Assembly: GCA_026770025.1 (NCBI GenBank)
Contig: JAMXDE010000014.1
Span: 1,674,001 to 1,738,000 of the forward strand
DNA from: Craspedostauros australis
Taxonomy: Eukaryota > Bacillariophyta > Bacillariophyceae > Mastogloiales > Achnanthaceae
Direction of reading: 5' to 3'
Length of the DNA stretch: 64,000 nucleotides
Both the position numbers and the translations under genes were made by a program. How positions within the stretch are numbered: position 1 is the stretch's first letter; every line of letters begins with the position of its first letter. Under the pieces are notes generated by a model. It had not been told where the DNA came from. It saw nothing but the letters and a program-made list of their open reading frames with translations, and made no database searches. Shown in pieces: positions 11,746-22,519 of the stretch.

Positions 11746-12412
11746 ATGGTAGATGTTGTTGTCCGTCTGCGATGGCTTTGCCGAACGCAAGCCCCTTGCT
11801 CTCTGCCGCTGTGCGCCCGAGTTTTCGCGTCTTGTCCGTCTTCCTGAATGATTCGGACGTGATCGGCAGCTTGTCGGACGTTAACGTTCTACAATCGATG
11901 ACACCCAACTCGTTGATGATCCACCCTCCCCATTCGGTGCTCTTCACCACAACGTCTTCGGTGATTCCAGATGCAGCCACCAACCGCGCCTGGTCATCGT
12001 CATACTTCACCTTGTGAGTCATACGTACCTGTTGCCCACTTGCGCGGAATCGTCTTTTTGGTGCGCCAGGAAGCGTGGTGATGTTGCCTTGGAGGGATGA
12101 CGCGTTGACTAGCACCGTTGTCGTACCTGCGATGCCACCAGCTTTCAGTGCTTCGTAGAGTTGGCGGGCGGTCTTGATGTCACGTCCACTTTGCACGTAT
12201 TTTTGCAGTACACGTGTGATGTACGCGAAGTGGGTGTCCAGCATGCTCTTACCAGTTTGGGCCTCTGTGTAGATCCACGAGATGATTTTGGCCGCCTTTC
12301 GTGTCGCAAGGTTCTTGTTGAGTACCGATGTGATGAGCGCGATGTGCTCGTGACTGGCGAAGCAACACGCGTTATCGCTCTGTAGGATGATTTCAGTCAC
12401 GGATGGGTGCAT
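11746..12412 (-). pseudogene. DDE transposase of the outer element, middle segment
   Basis: This frame follows directly on the previous segment after a -1 shift. It contains the second catalytic block IILQSDNACCF, and about 30 residues on SWIYTEAQTGKSMLDTHFA, giving the second Asp and the Glu of a DDE/RNase H-fold core. The reading then goes to HLPS at 11744-11746, where it runs into the terminal repeat of the inner element. The ORF continues 12 codons into that repeat and ends at 11705; those residues (GTPGKSIETCVI) are insertion-derived and not part of the original protein. Confidence 0.75.
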
Positions 12413-14796
12413 GTCTTTGACCTTTTTTGCACGATCTCAAGTAGTCCACCAACTTGAAGTGTGTCTTGCGTCGGTCTTCCATCGACCACAATGTCGATGA
12501 AGCGATAAGTAAAAATGTTGTTGCGACACGTGATGACCATTGCCCCAAGCAGTGACATCCCCTTCTTCCCCCAATATTCTTGTTGGGCTTCGCCTTGGCC
12601 TGTCGGTAGAATTTTTTGCTTATGGTCGAGTACCACATAGGCTCTTTCAGGCTTTTCGTTGAGTTGGGATTGATAAAAGGCGATTTGTCCGAATTGCACT
12701 TTGGCACGCACTTTGTGAGCCATGTAGTTAACAATTTCGTTGGCGAATCCCGGGGCCGCTGCAAGCATTGATTCCAATTCGTCATTGTGTTCTGCGAGTT
12801 CGTTGTCCTTAAGCATTTTGACAAAAGGAACAAAACGATCATTCACAAATCGCATTGTGGATCCACAACGGTTGCATACTTTACGTGGTTGTTCGCTTGC
12901 AGTGGTGGGAGAAGTGTCATTTGTGACAGTGGTTTTCTTCTTGCTCTTGTGCTTGTTGGTGCGTGGTTTGTGTTGGTTGGTTGATGTGGCTGCTCCCTTC
13001 TTCGCCTTCTTGGTGGTGAGAGCGAACATGGCCGAATGCATTGGATCGTCGCACTGAAGCTGCATGTGGGAGGCGGTGAACTCCCATTTGAGGAACACAA
13101 CAAGCAGTTCGAGTGCATGCAAGAGAGAATCGGCCGTGTGCACATAAGGCGCGATGACGTCATCGGGCTCATCGTTGTCGTTGTCGCTCTTGTCATTGGC
13201 ATCGTTTTGTTCCTCCCTGTCTGCTTCATACTTAGCCTTCAGTAGGTCTACTAGGCGCGAAATTGCCTGTTTGAGTTTCTCCGTGGCCATCCAGAAGTAG
13301 CTCTCAAAGGAAGAAAGCCCTGTCTTGATCTTGCTTTTGCGTGTGAGTAGGTGAGTAATGGTGGTGAACGTGGGCATTCCAACCGGAGTATTGGTGGTAG
13401 GCGCGTACATGTCGAATAATTCTTGGATGGTAGTGCTGCCACGATCGAACACTGGGACATTTTCGAATTGAACCCCACCATACTGTACCATGTGACTCAA
13501 CCCTGCCTTGTATGTAGTCGTGGTCATGAGGAAGGAAACTACACCGGAGAGATCACAGGCACGCACACGGTACTGAAGAACTCGCGGCGGGATGCTTTGG
13601 CCGTGGCTCAACATGACGTAGTTGCGACGCAAAGTGCAAGCCTGGCTGTGCGTGATGATGTCGCGTTTGGACAGCATGCGCACCTTTTGTTCCTCCGATA
13701 GTCCATGTGCATGCTTAGCAAGAATAGCAGTACACAGTGCATCTGACGCAGACTTGGCCAAAGTGGCTCTCGCTGTTTGGGATGACGTAGATTCTCCGAG
13801 CAAGCATAGGGTGTAGAGGTTAGATGCTAACATCGTTGGAGGAACCTCCATGTTGGCACGTACGTATGCAACCACCTGTTCCATTTGAAGAGTTGGCACG
13901 TCCTCTTCTGGAAGCAGGACAGTCCAAAGTGCAGATGATACGACACTCCACATCTGTTTGATGTAGCTCCAGATGGTCCGATCGTGCCTGCCTGTGAGAA
14001 CAAACCCTTTTTTCGGCATCAGCAGCAACAGTTTTGGATCTAGGTTAGACCCAAGCGCCGCCATCGCATGAACGATGGCACCACGCCTCCAGCTCTCCTC
14101 CTCCAGATCACACCCGAGCTTGCCGCCCCTCCTGCCCCAGCCGGCGCGCGTCTGTTCCTTCTCATCGTCAACGAACGTGCTGTCGCTGTCAATAGAGGGA
14201 TCTGCGTACCCCCCAGCAACAACAGTGTTGCAACGCCGGGGAAGCCTCCCTGGTGGGGTAGGCTTCACAGGGGGTGCAACATCAGCTGCAGCAGGCAGGG
14301 AGGGCGCGTTCACGATAACGCTCACTGTAGCCCCATCGCCGACACCTCGTCCCTCCGATCGCACCTTGACGTTGGAGTCATCAAAGACACCTCCATTGTC
14401 GTGGAGGATGTGAACGTACACATGCAGCTCGCGAGCGTGCGCATGCATTGCGTTCGGGACGAGGCTGCCATCCGCTGCGAGTATCGGCTTCACATCGATC
14501 ACTTGCGTGATGGTGCTCGGCTTCCTCAATGCAGCGGACGGCTTGTCAGGCAACAGTTGTTCAGCAGTAGGCAGCAATCCCCCCTTCGAATCGACAGGAG
14601 GAGCAGACACAGGGTGAGCGCGAGGTTTCTTACTGGGGGAGGGGTTGCCATCCTTGGAGAGGGCCTTGGCGGTGGTAGAGAAAGGCATGATGCAGTTGTT
14701 TCTGTGGAGTAGTGTGGTTTGTTTGTTGGATGTGACGAACTGCACTGGTGTGAGACGAAGTGACGAACAGAGAGCATGCAATGATAGGTGGGCCAT
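12397..14796 (-). pseudogene. DDE transposase of the outer element, N-terminal segment
   Basis: This 799-codon frame opens at the ATG at 14796. A second ATG at 14688 (MPFSTTAKAL) has A at -3 and may be the true start. The N-terminal third is low-complexity and basic. A zinc-knuckle-like pair CNRCG lies near residue 650. After it comes the first catalytic-type motif, VVLDHKQKILP, followed by EYWGKKGMSLLGAMVI, the usual arrangement in large DDE transposases of this kind. The frame stops at 12397, but the protein logically continues in the -1 frame at about 12412. The switch falls at a run of six A on the coding strand (12423-12428). It is either an indel or a programmed slip. Exact superfamily unassigned. 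Confidence 0.75.
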
Positions 14797-14800
14797 TCAG

Positions 14801-14801
14801 C

Positions 14802-14892
<91 letters not shown>
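14801..14892 (+). repeat. Compound microsatellite (CAA)n(CTA)n
   Basis: About 11 CAA units pass directly into about 19 CTA/ACT units, just upstream of the transposase start (which lies on the minus strand). The same CAA-to-CTA compound occurs at 55307-55352 ahead of the TVP23 gene. Confidence 0.95.
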
Positions 14893-14893
<1 letters not shown>

Positions 14894-15349
14894 TGACGAG
14901 AACGGGCATTGAGCGATAGGGCGAGTGTGCATGGCATTGGCGAGGAAAGTTGTGAAATGGAGTGAACGTGTGGCGCGAATTTGCGAAATGATGGCGATGA
15001 TGTGTTTTGTGTGATGTGTTTTGTGTCATGTGTTTTGTGACGAGCAGAATGTGGAATCAGGTGCCACATGCTAACGTGTAATTAACGCGTACCAAACGAC
15101 CGGCACCTTCGGAAGCAGGTCCGTGACTTATCACCTCACGATAAATGCATGAGAACATTATCGAACCTTCGGCAGAAACTAACGAATTTGCTGCTGTTGG
15201 ATCAACGCGACTGCAATGCACACATAGATCACTCCATAAAACTTACAATGAAACCAAGTAGAATCTGAAAGGGTCCACCATATGTAAATAGACTACGAGG
15301 ATTATGTATATGTTATTAGTGTAAAAATCCCAGAAAAACGACTAGACTC

Positions 15350-15390
15350 TTCATTTCAAACAGTTGGTCGACTCGCTCGAGGGGCTCCTA
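15350..15390 (-). repeat. Right terminal inverted repeat of the outer transposon
   Basis: This is the inverted partner of 30-70. Similarity decays over the next 80 or so bases inward (for example the motif ATAATCCTC(G/A)TAG is shared with 111-128 in inverted orientation), which suggests an originally longer, diverged terminal repeat. Confidence 0.9.
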
Positions 15391-18300
15391 ATAGTCCATC
15401 TAGCCAGCCATCTAGGGCAGCAACCATAGACAAGTGCATGACTATGGTGATTTTCTATGGATAATGCTTGCTATCCAATTGGATTGAAGGGAGTCAAGGA
15501 GATTGTTCTCACAGTTATAAACTGGTACAATCTGATGACAGATTAGATGACTACTATCGTGACCCTGGATTTCCAACAACTCTCTTTGCAGCATATAATG
15601 CTTAGTGGTGTTTCCATACCATGCAGCCAATGTGATGTGGTCATGGGTCAGATAGTGCAATCATATTGATTGTGTGCATGGTGTTGTGTTTCCAAAAGAA
15701 CTTGATGACATCATGGCAGGCACAACAACCACTCCATCAACAACGTAAATGGATCCATTGGGATATGTGCAGGCTGAAATGTGGACATCCAAAACCAAAG
15801 ATGTCGGTACCACGATCATCAACTATCAGGTACGCTTGCAAAGATATCAACAGGGAATGGTTGTAAGTACCGGTAAATGTGTAATTATGTGATTTAATGT
15901 GTTGGTGTTCACGCATCAGTATATAACGCCTGTTAACGTCCTATTGTCACAAAGGAATTTCGTTTCGTGTTTACGAATGATCAAGAGGTCTCGAGCTCCT
16001 CCTAGTCTACTTTCTGAGGCCAATGACAATTCGTCAATTGGTCTTGTGTTGAAGATGAATTGGAGGATTCGCACTCGCCTCCCTGTAAATCTCGCAGAGC
16101 CGACAAGAGAAACTCTCGACAGTGCTGAAGAAGCAAACGTCGGACCACACAACTGGGCCAACACAGAACCACAGTGTTGAACAGCCATCACAAAAGGACT
16201 ACTATGCTATATATCGTAAATACTTATGCATCCGTAATCAGTCCGCGTGACCCCTTAGGACAAGACCAAACATATTTCTTTCGTTTGGGGAACGTCTGTG
16301 TTCACTTCGACGAGGTCGAAGTCCGAACACTTCGGCATGGGGTGTACTGGTGTGTGGTGAACACAACAGAATGGTGTCATGACGGAACAAGAGACCGGGA
16401 CCAGGGAGAAACTTTCCTCCACCACACCACACGACGTAGTCGTGGCATGGCAGAGCCTTGAACTCCACACGACGAGGACATGCGAGGTCTGGAGGCAATC
16501 GAGCTCCTGGAGTTGAGCGCTTGGCGACGACTGGTCTCCGAGTCGTCTGTGCTTCATTCGTATCGCCTTGGTGCCGGTGCACGCACGGAGGGGTTGAAAC
16601 CAGAAGGCGGCTCTTCCTCAACCCTGCGGTGATACCGAATTCGGCAAAGTGCGAATTCAACTGCGCGTGAAAGGAGTTTATTGACAACACACAGTGATAC
16701 TCATCTGGAAACAATTTGCTGACAGCACACGGAAGAAATACTCTCGCGTTTGCGAGATGCGGAATCTCGCTCAGGCCCAAGAACAAAAAGCAAATGTGTT
16801 CGCCCGGTGGGCTTAATATTTGCGCCGGAGAGTAATTCGCTTCGCGGGCTTGTTCGGTCTTGGGTCACTAACACCGAAGATCGTGCATTTGTCACTGCCA
16901 AAGGTCGCAGTCTCTGCTTTGGTCATCACTGTCGTGTGTCTCGCGAAGAAATTGTTGAGCGGTTTCAATCGTGATTGGAGTTGCGTGTCGTTGCCACCGC
17001 AGCAAACGTCCGAAAATGCACGGCGGGCGACCCCATTCTCGCGAACGATGTTGAAAGACGCTGGCCGTTGGATAATCACCTCAACACCACCACAGAGCCC
17101 CCGTGTCAGTGTCAGAAAAGCCTCTTCCTTGGAGTCTTCCGGTACTGAGAGTCAGTGTGTTTCACTCCAAACGCCGACGGTTCATGTGTCAGCGTCGCTG
17201 ATGCTGACAACGTTGTGTCTTGTTCGCACACCACGAGATCTTGGCGCAGCGAATACATCACAGAGAAGGTCATGCTCCACTCACATGGGTGTCACTCGCG
17301 CATACGAATAGGAAGAAGAATACCGCTCTGCCGATTTGCACTTGTTGTACGCAGAAAGACCAATCTGCTCCCTCTGCTGCGAACTTACGACCTTCCGCAC
17401 CGCTGCGAAAAGACGATAGCGGTGGCATGTCGCGTGGATTCCTCGCACGCCAAGTATTGGTAGCCTGTTCGTGTCGCGCACCAGAGCCCCCCGCTCCAAG
17501 CCAGGAAGCAGTTTCATGTAGTTTTTGCGCCATGCATAGGAACTACGGTACGGTTTGGTTGCATCGACTCGACTCTGTTCTGCGCTCGTATGACCCATCT
17601 AGTAATAATGTTGCCCAAGGAATCCTCGAATGCGCTCGCAAGCACTGGAAGAACCATTTGCTTCTATCGCTTCGCCAGGAATTCGCTCGTTTGTGATCTT
17701 CTCTGCTCGCGGGAGATGTTTTGAGGTGTGTGCGGGGCTGCACGCAAGAGCGAGTTATTGGTTTGTGTCCATTTCGTGCATTTCGATTCCTGTTCGTGAT
17801 TTGGAACATGTCCGCGTTGCGGGTTCGTTGGTCATCGTATCGCTCAAAGTGGTCTGGTAATCGTGTTCAACGCATTTCCCTATTCTCGTGAGCAACAACG
17901 ACGACATCGCCACAACAGAAAATCGTGGTCCCGCCGCAGAACGCCTCGCAAAACTGTAGCGCCTGATCTTGAGCTGTGGGTCATTGTCAGTCGGACAATC
18001 GGAGCTTAACAGATTGATCCGTCTACGTACTCGCGTGTAGAAAACTTACTGCCATATGTATTGGGGGCAGAAGGAACGGCGATGACCAACAACGATGTCG
18101 CGTGGCTGGTCCCGGCGTCTTCTGTTGCCGTTCTCTTGCAGGTTTTCGCATGAGCGCGGATGCATTCGCACCCTGACAATTGCGTGTTGACACACCGATA
18201 GCTCGCTGAGTACCTCACGAACAAACACACACACACGGAGCGTTTCCTCTCAACAGCCCCTTGTGCACCACATGCTCCTGTGTCGTTCGTGCCCCTTCTC

Positions 18301-18728
18301 CTCACAAAATTCGCTTGGTCTCACAAACCAGACACAAACAAAGACAAAGCGCAAGCACCAACACCAGAGAAACACAATCAGACCAACGTAAGTCTCTCCT
18401 TCTGCGGTTGCTGCAGGCTTGCAACCATGATCCAGCTGTCCGTCTCCCATCTTGCCATGTTTGGTGTCGCGCGATATCATTGCACGCCACAATGAGCATC
18501 CTAATGTTGTTCGCCTCAACTCCGTCTTCGACCCGGCATATCACTCCACAGAGTACGCTCGAGCCCTGATATGGCACATCACGCGATGTTGCATGAGTAC
18601 TATGCGCCAATATTGTGGCTTCAACACTCTAACCTTGCTTTGTTTGCCACCCCTGAATGTTGCCATGCCACATCCTGCGGCATCCGCAGCGAGTTCATAA
18701 CAGATAATAAACCAAGACAACGCTTAAA
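15391..18728. other. 3.3-kb stretch without an assignable gene
   Basis: Several short ORFs occur on both strands, the longest on the minus strand at 16238-16786 (182 codons from a non-ATG start). None shows a domain or a coherent splice structure. 18240-18728 is probably the promoter and 5' leader of the downstream secreted protein. The rest may be decayed repeat sequence. Confidence 0.4.
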
Positions 18729-21566
18729 ATGAACGTCAAGACCCTCCTGGGGTCGCTCGTGCTGAGCCAGATCGGCAGCAATGCCGTCCATGGCATGTTC
18801 GACGCCGTCTCTGACACTGGTGGATCCAACTCGGAACCATGCCCGTTGGACTATCAGTTGCTCCATTCCAGCGACTTCCAGTACTCGGGAGCACCAATCG
18901 AGATCGTGAGCCAGGACACCAGCTCCGTCTCCTTCAAGGTCTACAACGTGTGGTCACAGGACGGCGGTCCCACCGCCGAGATCTACACCGAGTACTCCGA
19001 GAACAACAGCATCGGCGGTGTCAACTGCGAGATGTTCGCCGACGTCCCGGCCAACCAGGATATGGGCCAAACCTTCACTGCGCAGTGCTTCCAGAGCAAG
19101 CCTGAATCGGTCGTTACCCTCTACGTGCGTGATCCCGACATCGACAAGACCATCGGAACTGGCAAAGTTCCGCAGTGCTGCCATGCCGACCTCTCCCTCC
19201 AGTACGCAGTCCTCAAGTTCACCTACATGCTCGAGTGCGTCCCAACCTGCGAAGATCCCACCCCATTCTCCAGCTGCGGTGACGGCACAGTGGATCCAGG
19301 TGAAGAGTGCGACGATGGCAACAAGATCAACGACGATTCCTGCACCAACACCTGCAAGAACGCCAAGTGCGGTGACGGCATCATGCAAACCGGCGAAGAA
19401 TGCGACGATGGCAACAAGGTCGACAACGATGGCTGCACCAACGCATGCACCACACCAACCTGCGGTGACGGCATCATGCAAACCGGCGAAGAGTGCGATG
19501 ATGGCAACAAGGTCGACAACGATGGCTGCACCAACGCATGCACCACACCAACCTGCGGTGACGGCATCGTGCAGTCCGGCGAAGAATGCGACGACGGCAA
19601 CGCAGTCAACAACGATGGGTGCAGCAGCACGTGCCAGCTTGAGATATGCGGCGATGGTATCGTCCAGGCCGGCGAAGAATGTGATGATGGCAACAACAGC
19701 AACACTGATTCCTGCACCAACACCTGCAAGGACGCCAAGTGCGGTGACGGTTTCATGCAGGCCGGCGAAGAATGCGACGATGGCAACAACAGCAACACCG
19801 ATTCCTGCACCAATAACTGCAAGAACGCCAAGTGCGGTGACGGTTTCATGCAGTCCGGCGAACAGTGCGACGATGGCAACGCAGTCAACAACGATGGGTG
19901 CAGCAGCACGTGCCAGCTTGAGATATGCGGCGATGGCATCGTGCAGCCCGGCGAAGAATGTGATGATGGCAACAACAGCAACACTGATTCCTGCACCAAC
20001 ACCTGCAAGGACGCCAAGTGCGGTGACGGTTTCATGCAATCCGGCGAACAGTGCGACGATGGCAACACTAACAACAACGATGGGTGCAGCAGCACGTGCC
20101 AGCTTGAGATATGCGGCGATGGCATCATCCAGACCGGCGAACAGTGCGACGATGGCAACACTAACAACAACGATGGGTGCAGCAGCACGTGCCAGCTTGA
20201 GATGTGCGGCGATGGTATCGTGCAATCCGGCGAAGAATGCGACGATGGCAACAACAGCAACACTGATTCCTGCACCAACACCTGCAAGAACGCCAAGTGC
20301 GGTGACGGTTTCATGCAGGCCGGCGAAGAATGCGACGATGGCAACAACAGCAACACCGATTCCTGCACCAACAACTGCAAGAACGCCAAGTGCGGTGACG
20401 GTTTCATGCAATCCGGCGAACAGTGCGACGACGGCAACACTAACAACAACGATGGGTGCAGTAGCTCGTGCCAGCTTGAGATATGCGGCGATGGCATCGT
20501 GCAGAACGGAGAAGAGTGTGACGACGGCAACAACAACGACAACGACAACTGCACCAACAATTGCGAGATCCCCGTTGCAAACACATGCGGTGATGGCATC
20601 GTCGATCCCGGCGAGGAATGCGACGAAGGAACTCGCAATGACAACTCCGGCACTCGATGCAAGCCAGACTGCACGCTCCCACCCGGCGTGTGTCCGCTGA
20701 TCACAATCGACTTCAACGACCTTCCAGATGGTGGCTTCATCTACGACGAATGGTGGAACACGAAGGGTATCAAGGTCATCACAAAGGGCAATGGCAGCAA
20801 TGCATACACACCAAGACCCAAATCTGGGTGCAGAACTGGTGAGCTCGATTGCTACTGCACCTACAACCCCAACAACCCATACAGTTGCAGCGGGTGGCAA
20901 GGGGATAGCAACACCGGGGCCGCCCGTGTCTTTGATACAAACAGACCAACAGGTTACCCGGACGGCCACAAGTATAAAGCATTGTACGACAACCCCATGT
21001 GCAACCCAGACAACTCAGGCGGCGATGGTGACCCGGATCTCGGAAGCCCCAACGAAGGCTGCCCAAATCCAGGTCCTGGCGTAGGCGGCGATGGTGCCCC
21101 CAAAATCGGTAACAAAATCAATAAATTCGCCAACTGCCCCGCTATCCCCATCGGCAAGGCCCTCCTCATCCAGGAGGGAAAGAAGACGTGCCCCGACGAC
21201 GTTGGCAAGCCAGGAGGCTCCATCACCTTCATCTTCAAGAACACCATGCACGGGCGCGTGCGGGTGGAGATGGGCAAGTTCCTGGACACGGACGACGGTG
21301 CAGTCCTCCCATACGTCGATTTCTACCAGGGTTCGAACAGTAGTCCCACCTCCGCCCTCCAAGAGGAAGTGGATGAGAGCGGTCACAATGGCCTCACTGA
21401 CCTCTGGATGACGGTCTCCAACGTCCGCAAGGCCCGCGTGACATTCATTGGCTCCGGATGCATTGCCGAACTCAAGTTCCGCCCAAGCAAGTGCCCTTCG
21501 CGCCGCTTGCGAGGACAGTCCGCATGGGACAGCGATGCGATCGACGACGAGGAGGATGAAGAGTAG
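18729..21566 (+). CDS. Secreted protein with 15 DUF4215-type cysteine-rich repeats
   Basis: This single 945-residue ORF starts MNVKTLLGSLVLSQIGSNA, a probable signal peptide. An N-terminal cysteine-containing domain spans about residues 30-180. It holds VSFKVYNVW and a late CC pair, a layout I associate with diatom and oomycete surface proteins. Residues 183-655 are 15 head-to-tail units of about 31 residues with the pattern CGDG(I/F)(V/M)Q.GE(E/Q)CDDGN....D.C...C, the DUF4215/myxo_disulf_rpt signature. Each unit is rich in Asp/Asn and probably disulfide-bonded; calcium binding is possible but unproven. A C-terminal domain (about 660-925) starts ITIDFNDLPDGGF and resembles a secreted beta-rich module. 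The tail is acidic (DDEEDEE). The repeats are nearly identical at DNA level, so unit number may vary between alleles. Confidence 0.9.
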   Translation: MNVKTLLGSLVLSQIGSNAVHGMFDAVSDTGGSNSEPCPLDYQLLHSSDFQYSGAPIEIVSQDTSSVSFKVYNVWSQDGGPTAEIYTEYSENNSIGGVNCEMFADVPANQDMGQTFTAQCFQSKPESVVTLYVRDPDIDKTIGTGKVPQCCHADLSLQYAVLKFTYMLECVPTCEDPTPFSSCGDGTVDPGEECDDGNKINDDSCTNTCKNAKCGDGIMQTGEECDDGNKVDNDGCTNACTTPTCGDGIMQTGEECDDGNKVDNDGCTNACTTPTCGDGIVQSGEECDDGNAVNNDGCSSTCQLEICGDGIVQAGEECDDGNNSNTDSCTNTCKDAKCGDGFMQAGEECDDGNNSNTDSCTNNCKNAKCGDGFMQSGEQCDDGNAVNNDGCSSTCQLEICGDGIVQPGEECDDGNNSNTDSCTNTCKDAKCGDGFMQSGEQCDDGNTNNNDGCSSTCQLEICGDGIIQTGEQCDDGNTNNNDGCSSTCQLEMCGDGIVQSGEECDDGNNSNTDSCTNTCKNAKCGDGFMQAGEECDDGNNSNTDSCTNNCKNAKCGDGFMQSGEQCDDGNTNNNDGCSSSCQLEICGDGIVQNGEECDDGNNNDNDNCTNNCEIPVANTCGDGIVDPGEECDEGTRNDNSGTRCKPDCTLPPGVCPLITIDFNDLPDGGFIYDEWWNTKGIKVITKGNGSNAYTPRPKSGCRTGELDCYCTYNPNNPYSCSGWQGDSNTGAARVFDTNRPTGYPDGHKYKALYDNPMCNPDNSGGDGDPDLGSPNEGCPNPGPGVGGDGAPKIGNKINKFANCPAIPIGKALLIQEGKKTCPDDVGKPGGSITFIFKNTMHGRVRVEMGKFLDTDDGAVLPYVDFYQGSNSSPTSALQEEVDESGHNGLTDLWMTVSNVRKARVTFIGSGCIAELKFRPSKCPSRRLRGQSAWDSDAIDDEEDEE
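19273..20670 (+). repeat. 93-bp coding tandem repeat, 15 units
   Basis: The DNA beneath the cysteine-rich repeats repeats every 93 bp. Two unit sub-types (NSNTDSCTN and NNDGCSS) alternate in a mosaic order, and a block of units (about 19660-19950 versus 20220-20500) recurs. This suggests recent duplication and gene conversion. The low stop density makes several long false ORFs on other frames. Confidence 0.9.
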
Positions 21567-22519
21567 TAACAAGCGACCACCAGCTGGCGTTGGGGCTTGG
21601 TTGGAAACGCAGCACCAACAACCATATCGAGACGTGCCGAATGATTGGGCCATTGGCGATACCGACCCCTGGCGCTGCAGAACTGTTCCTCCAACAGCGG
21701 TGTACAGCAGGCACGCGAAACCAAAACGAAAAACAATAAACTAGAAAAATTGCACACGACAACTTCTGCAAATGAAAATAGCACACAGACAAAACAGAAA
21801 GAGCTTACCTTCTCAAGTGTCTGGGAGGCGCGGTGCTGCCGTTGCGCTCTTCTCTCTCGCTCTCTCCCCTGGCGGGACGAAGAGGAATAATGTGGAATGT
21901 CACCTCTCTGCCTCTCCAAGGACGCCGAGCTCTGCGTGGAACGGCGAGACTTCCGCCAAAACGCTCTTGCCTCTTGTCTCGCGCTTTGGAGGTTCGTCCT
22001 CCTGCCGAGACATGGTCTGGGGAACAGTCCCACCGCTGCGTTGCGATCGATGCTTCTACGAGCATGAGCACCGATGGAGTCAAGCGTATGGTATGGTATA
22101 GCTCCTAATTGATCAGAACAGTAGCAGTGAGACTTACGAACGCCGCTGATGATTGGATCAGGTTGTACTTGTACCCGTGCTCGTGCAGCGCTGCAGAAGA
22201 TCTCCGTTCTCCGTTCACAAGATCCACAGCGAGATTGATTTGTGGGATGTGCTGTGCTCTCGTTGATCTCTCACTCAAGAGGTTGATCGGTCAGCCACCG
22301 AGACTTTCTTTTCCATCCATGATGCGAGTGCGGTTGACGCACTCTGGCCTGCTTGGGATGGAGTAGTATAATATATAATATTCTATGATAGAATATATTA
22401 TTATACTATTCATGGAGGAGATCGCTCCCCAGAGAATTGCTTGAGCAGGGAAATTCCCTAAGGCCACTGCAGGAGAGTACGAGCACTGTGCCACCTTATC
22501 GCGACTCCGTTTGCTTGAT
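21567..22519. other. Intergenic, convergent with the AAA+ gene
   Basis: No supported gene. It holds an AT-rich hairpin at 22365-22407 and the 3' ends of both flanking genes. Confidence 0.5.
22365..22407 (+). repeat. AT-rich inverted repeat (hairpin)
   Basis: The left arm AGTATAATATATAATATTC and the right arm pair over about 20 bp with a 2-bp bulge and a one-base centre. It lies between the convergent 3' ends of two genes and could be a transcript-end structure or a small palindromic repeat. Confidence 0.75.

Larger units (their letters stand above)
32..15388. mobile_element. Outer DNA transposon, about 15.4 kb including a nested insertion
   Basis: Inverted repeats bound this region. The left copy lies at about 30-70 and the right copy at about 15350-15390. 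About 39 of 41 bases pair, centred on GAGCCCCTCGAGCGAGTCG. Weaker similarity continues about 80 bp further inward on both sides. Both ends are flanked by TA (30-31 and 15389-15390), which may be a 2-bp target duplication. The element carries one large minus-strand transposase gene, now in three pieces. Without the 9.3-kb inner insertion it would be about 6.0 kb. The superfamily is not certain: the transposase has an SDNA...E..GK...D catalytic pattern like that of large DDE transposase-like proteins in fish and cnidarian genomes. Confidence 0.85.

Noticed and set aside
11700-12017. + strand ORF reading MDLPGVPDG, similar to HLPGVPD on the opposite side (2481)
   Set aside because: The similarity comes from the inverted termini of the inner element and not from a shared protein.
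18954-20969. 671-codon minus-strand ORF across the cysteine-rich repeats, with 505- and 560-codon companions in other frames
   Set aside because: They are produced by the stop-free 93-bp tandem repeat. The true frame has a signal peptide, a known repeat family and unique flanking domains.
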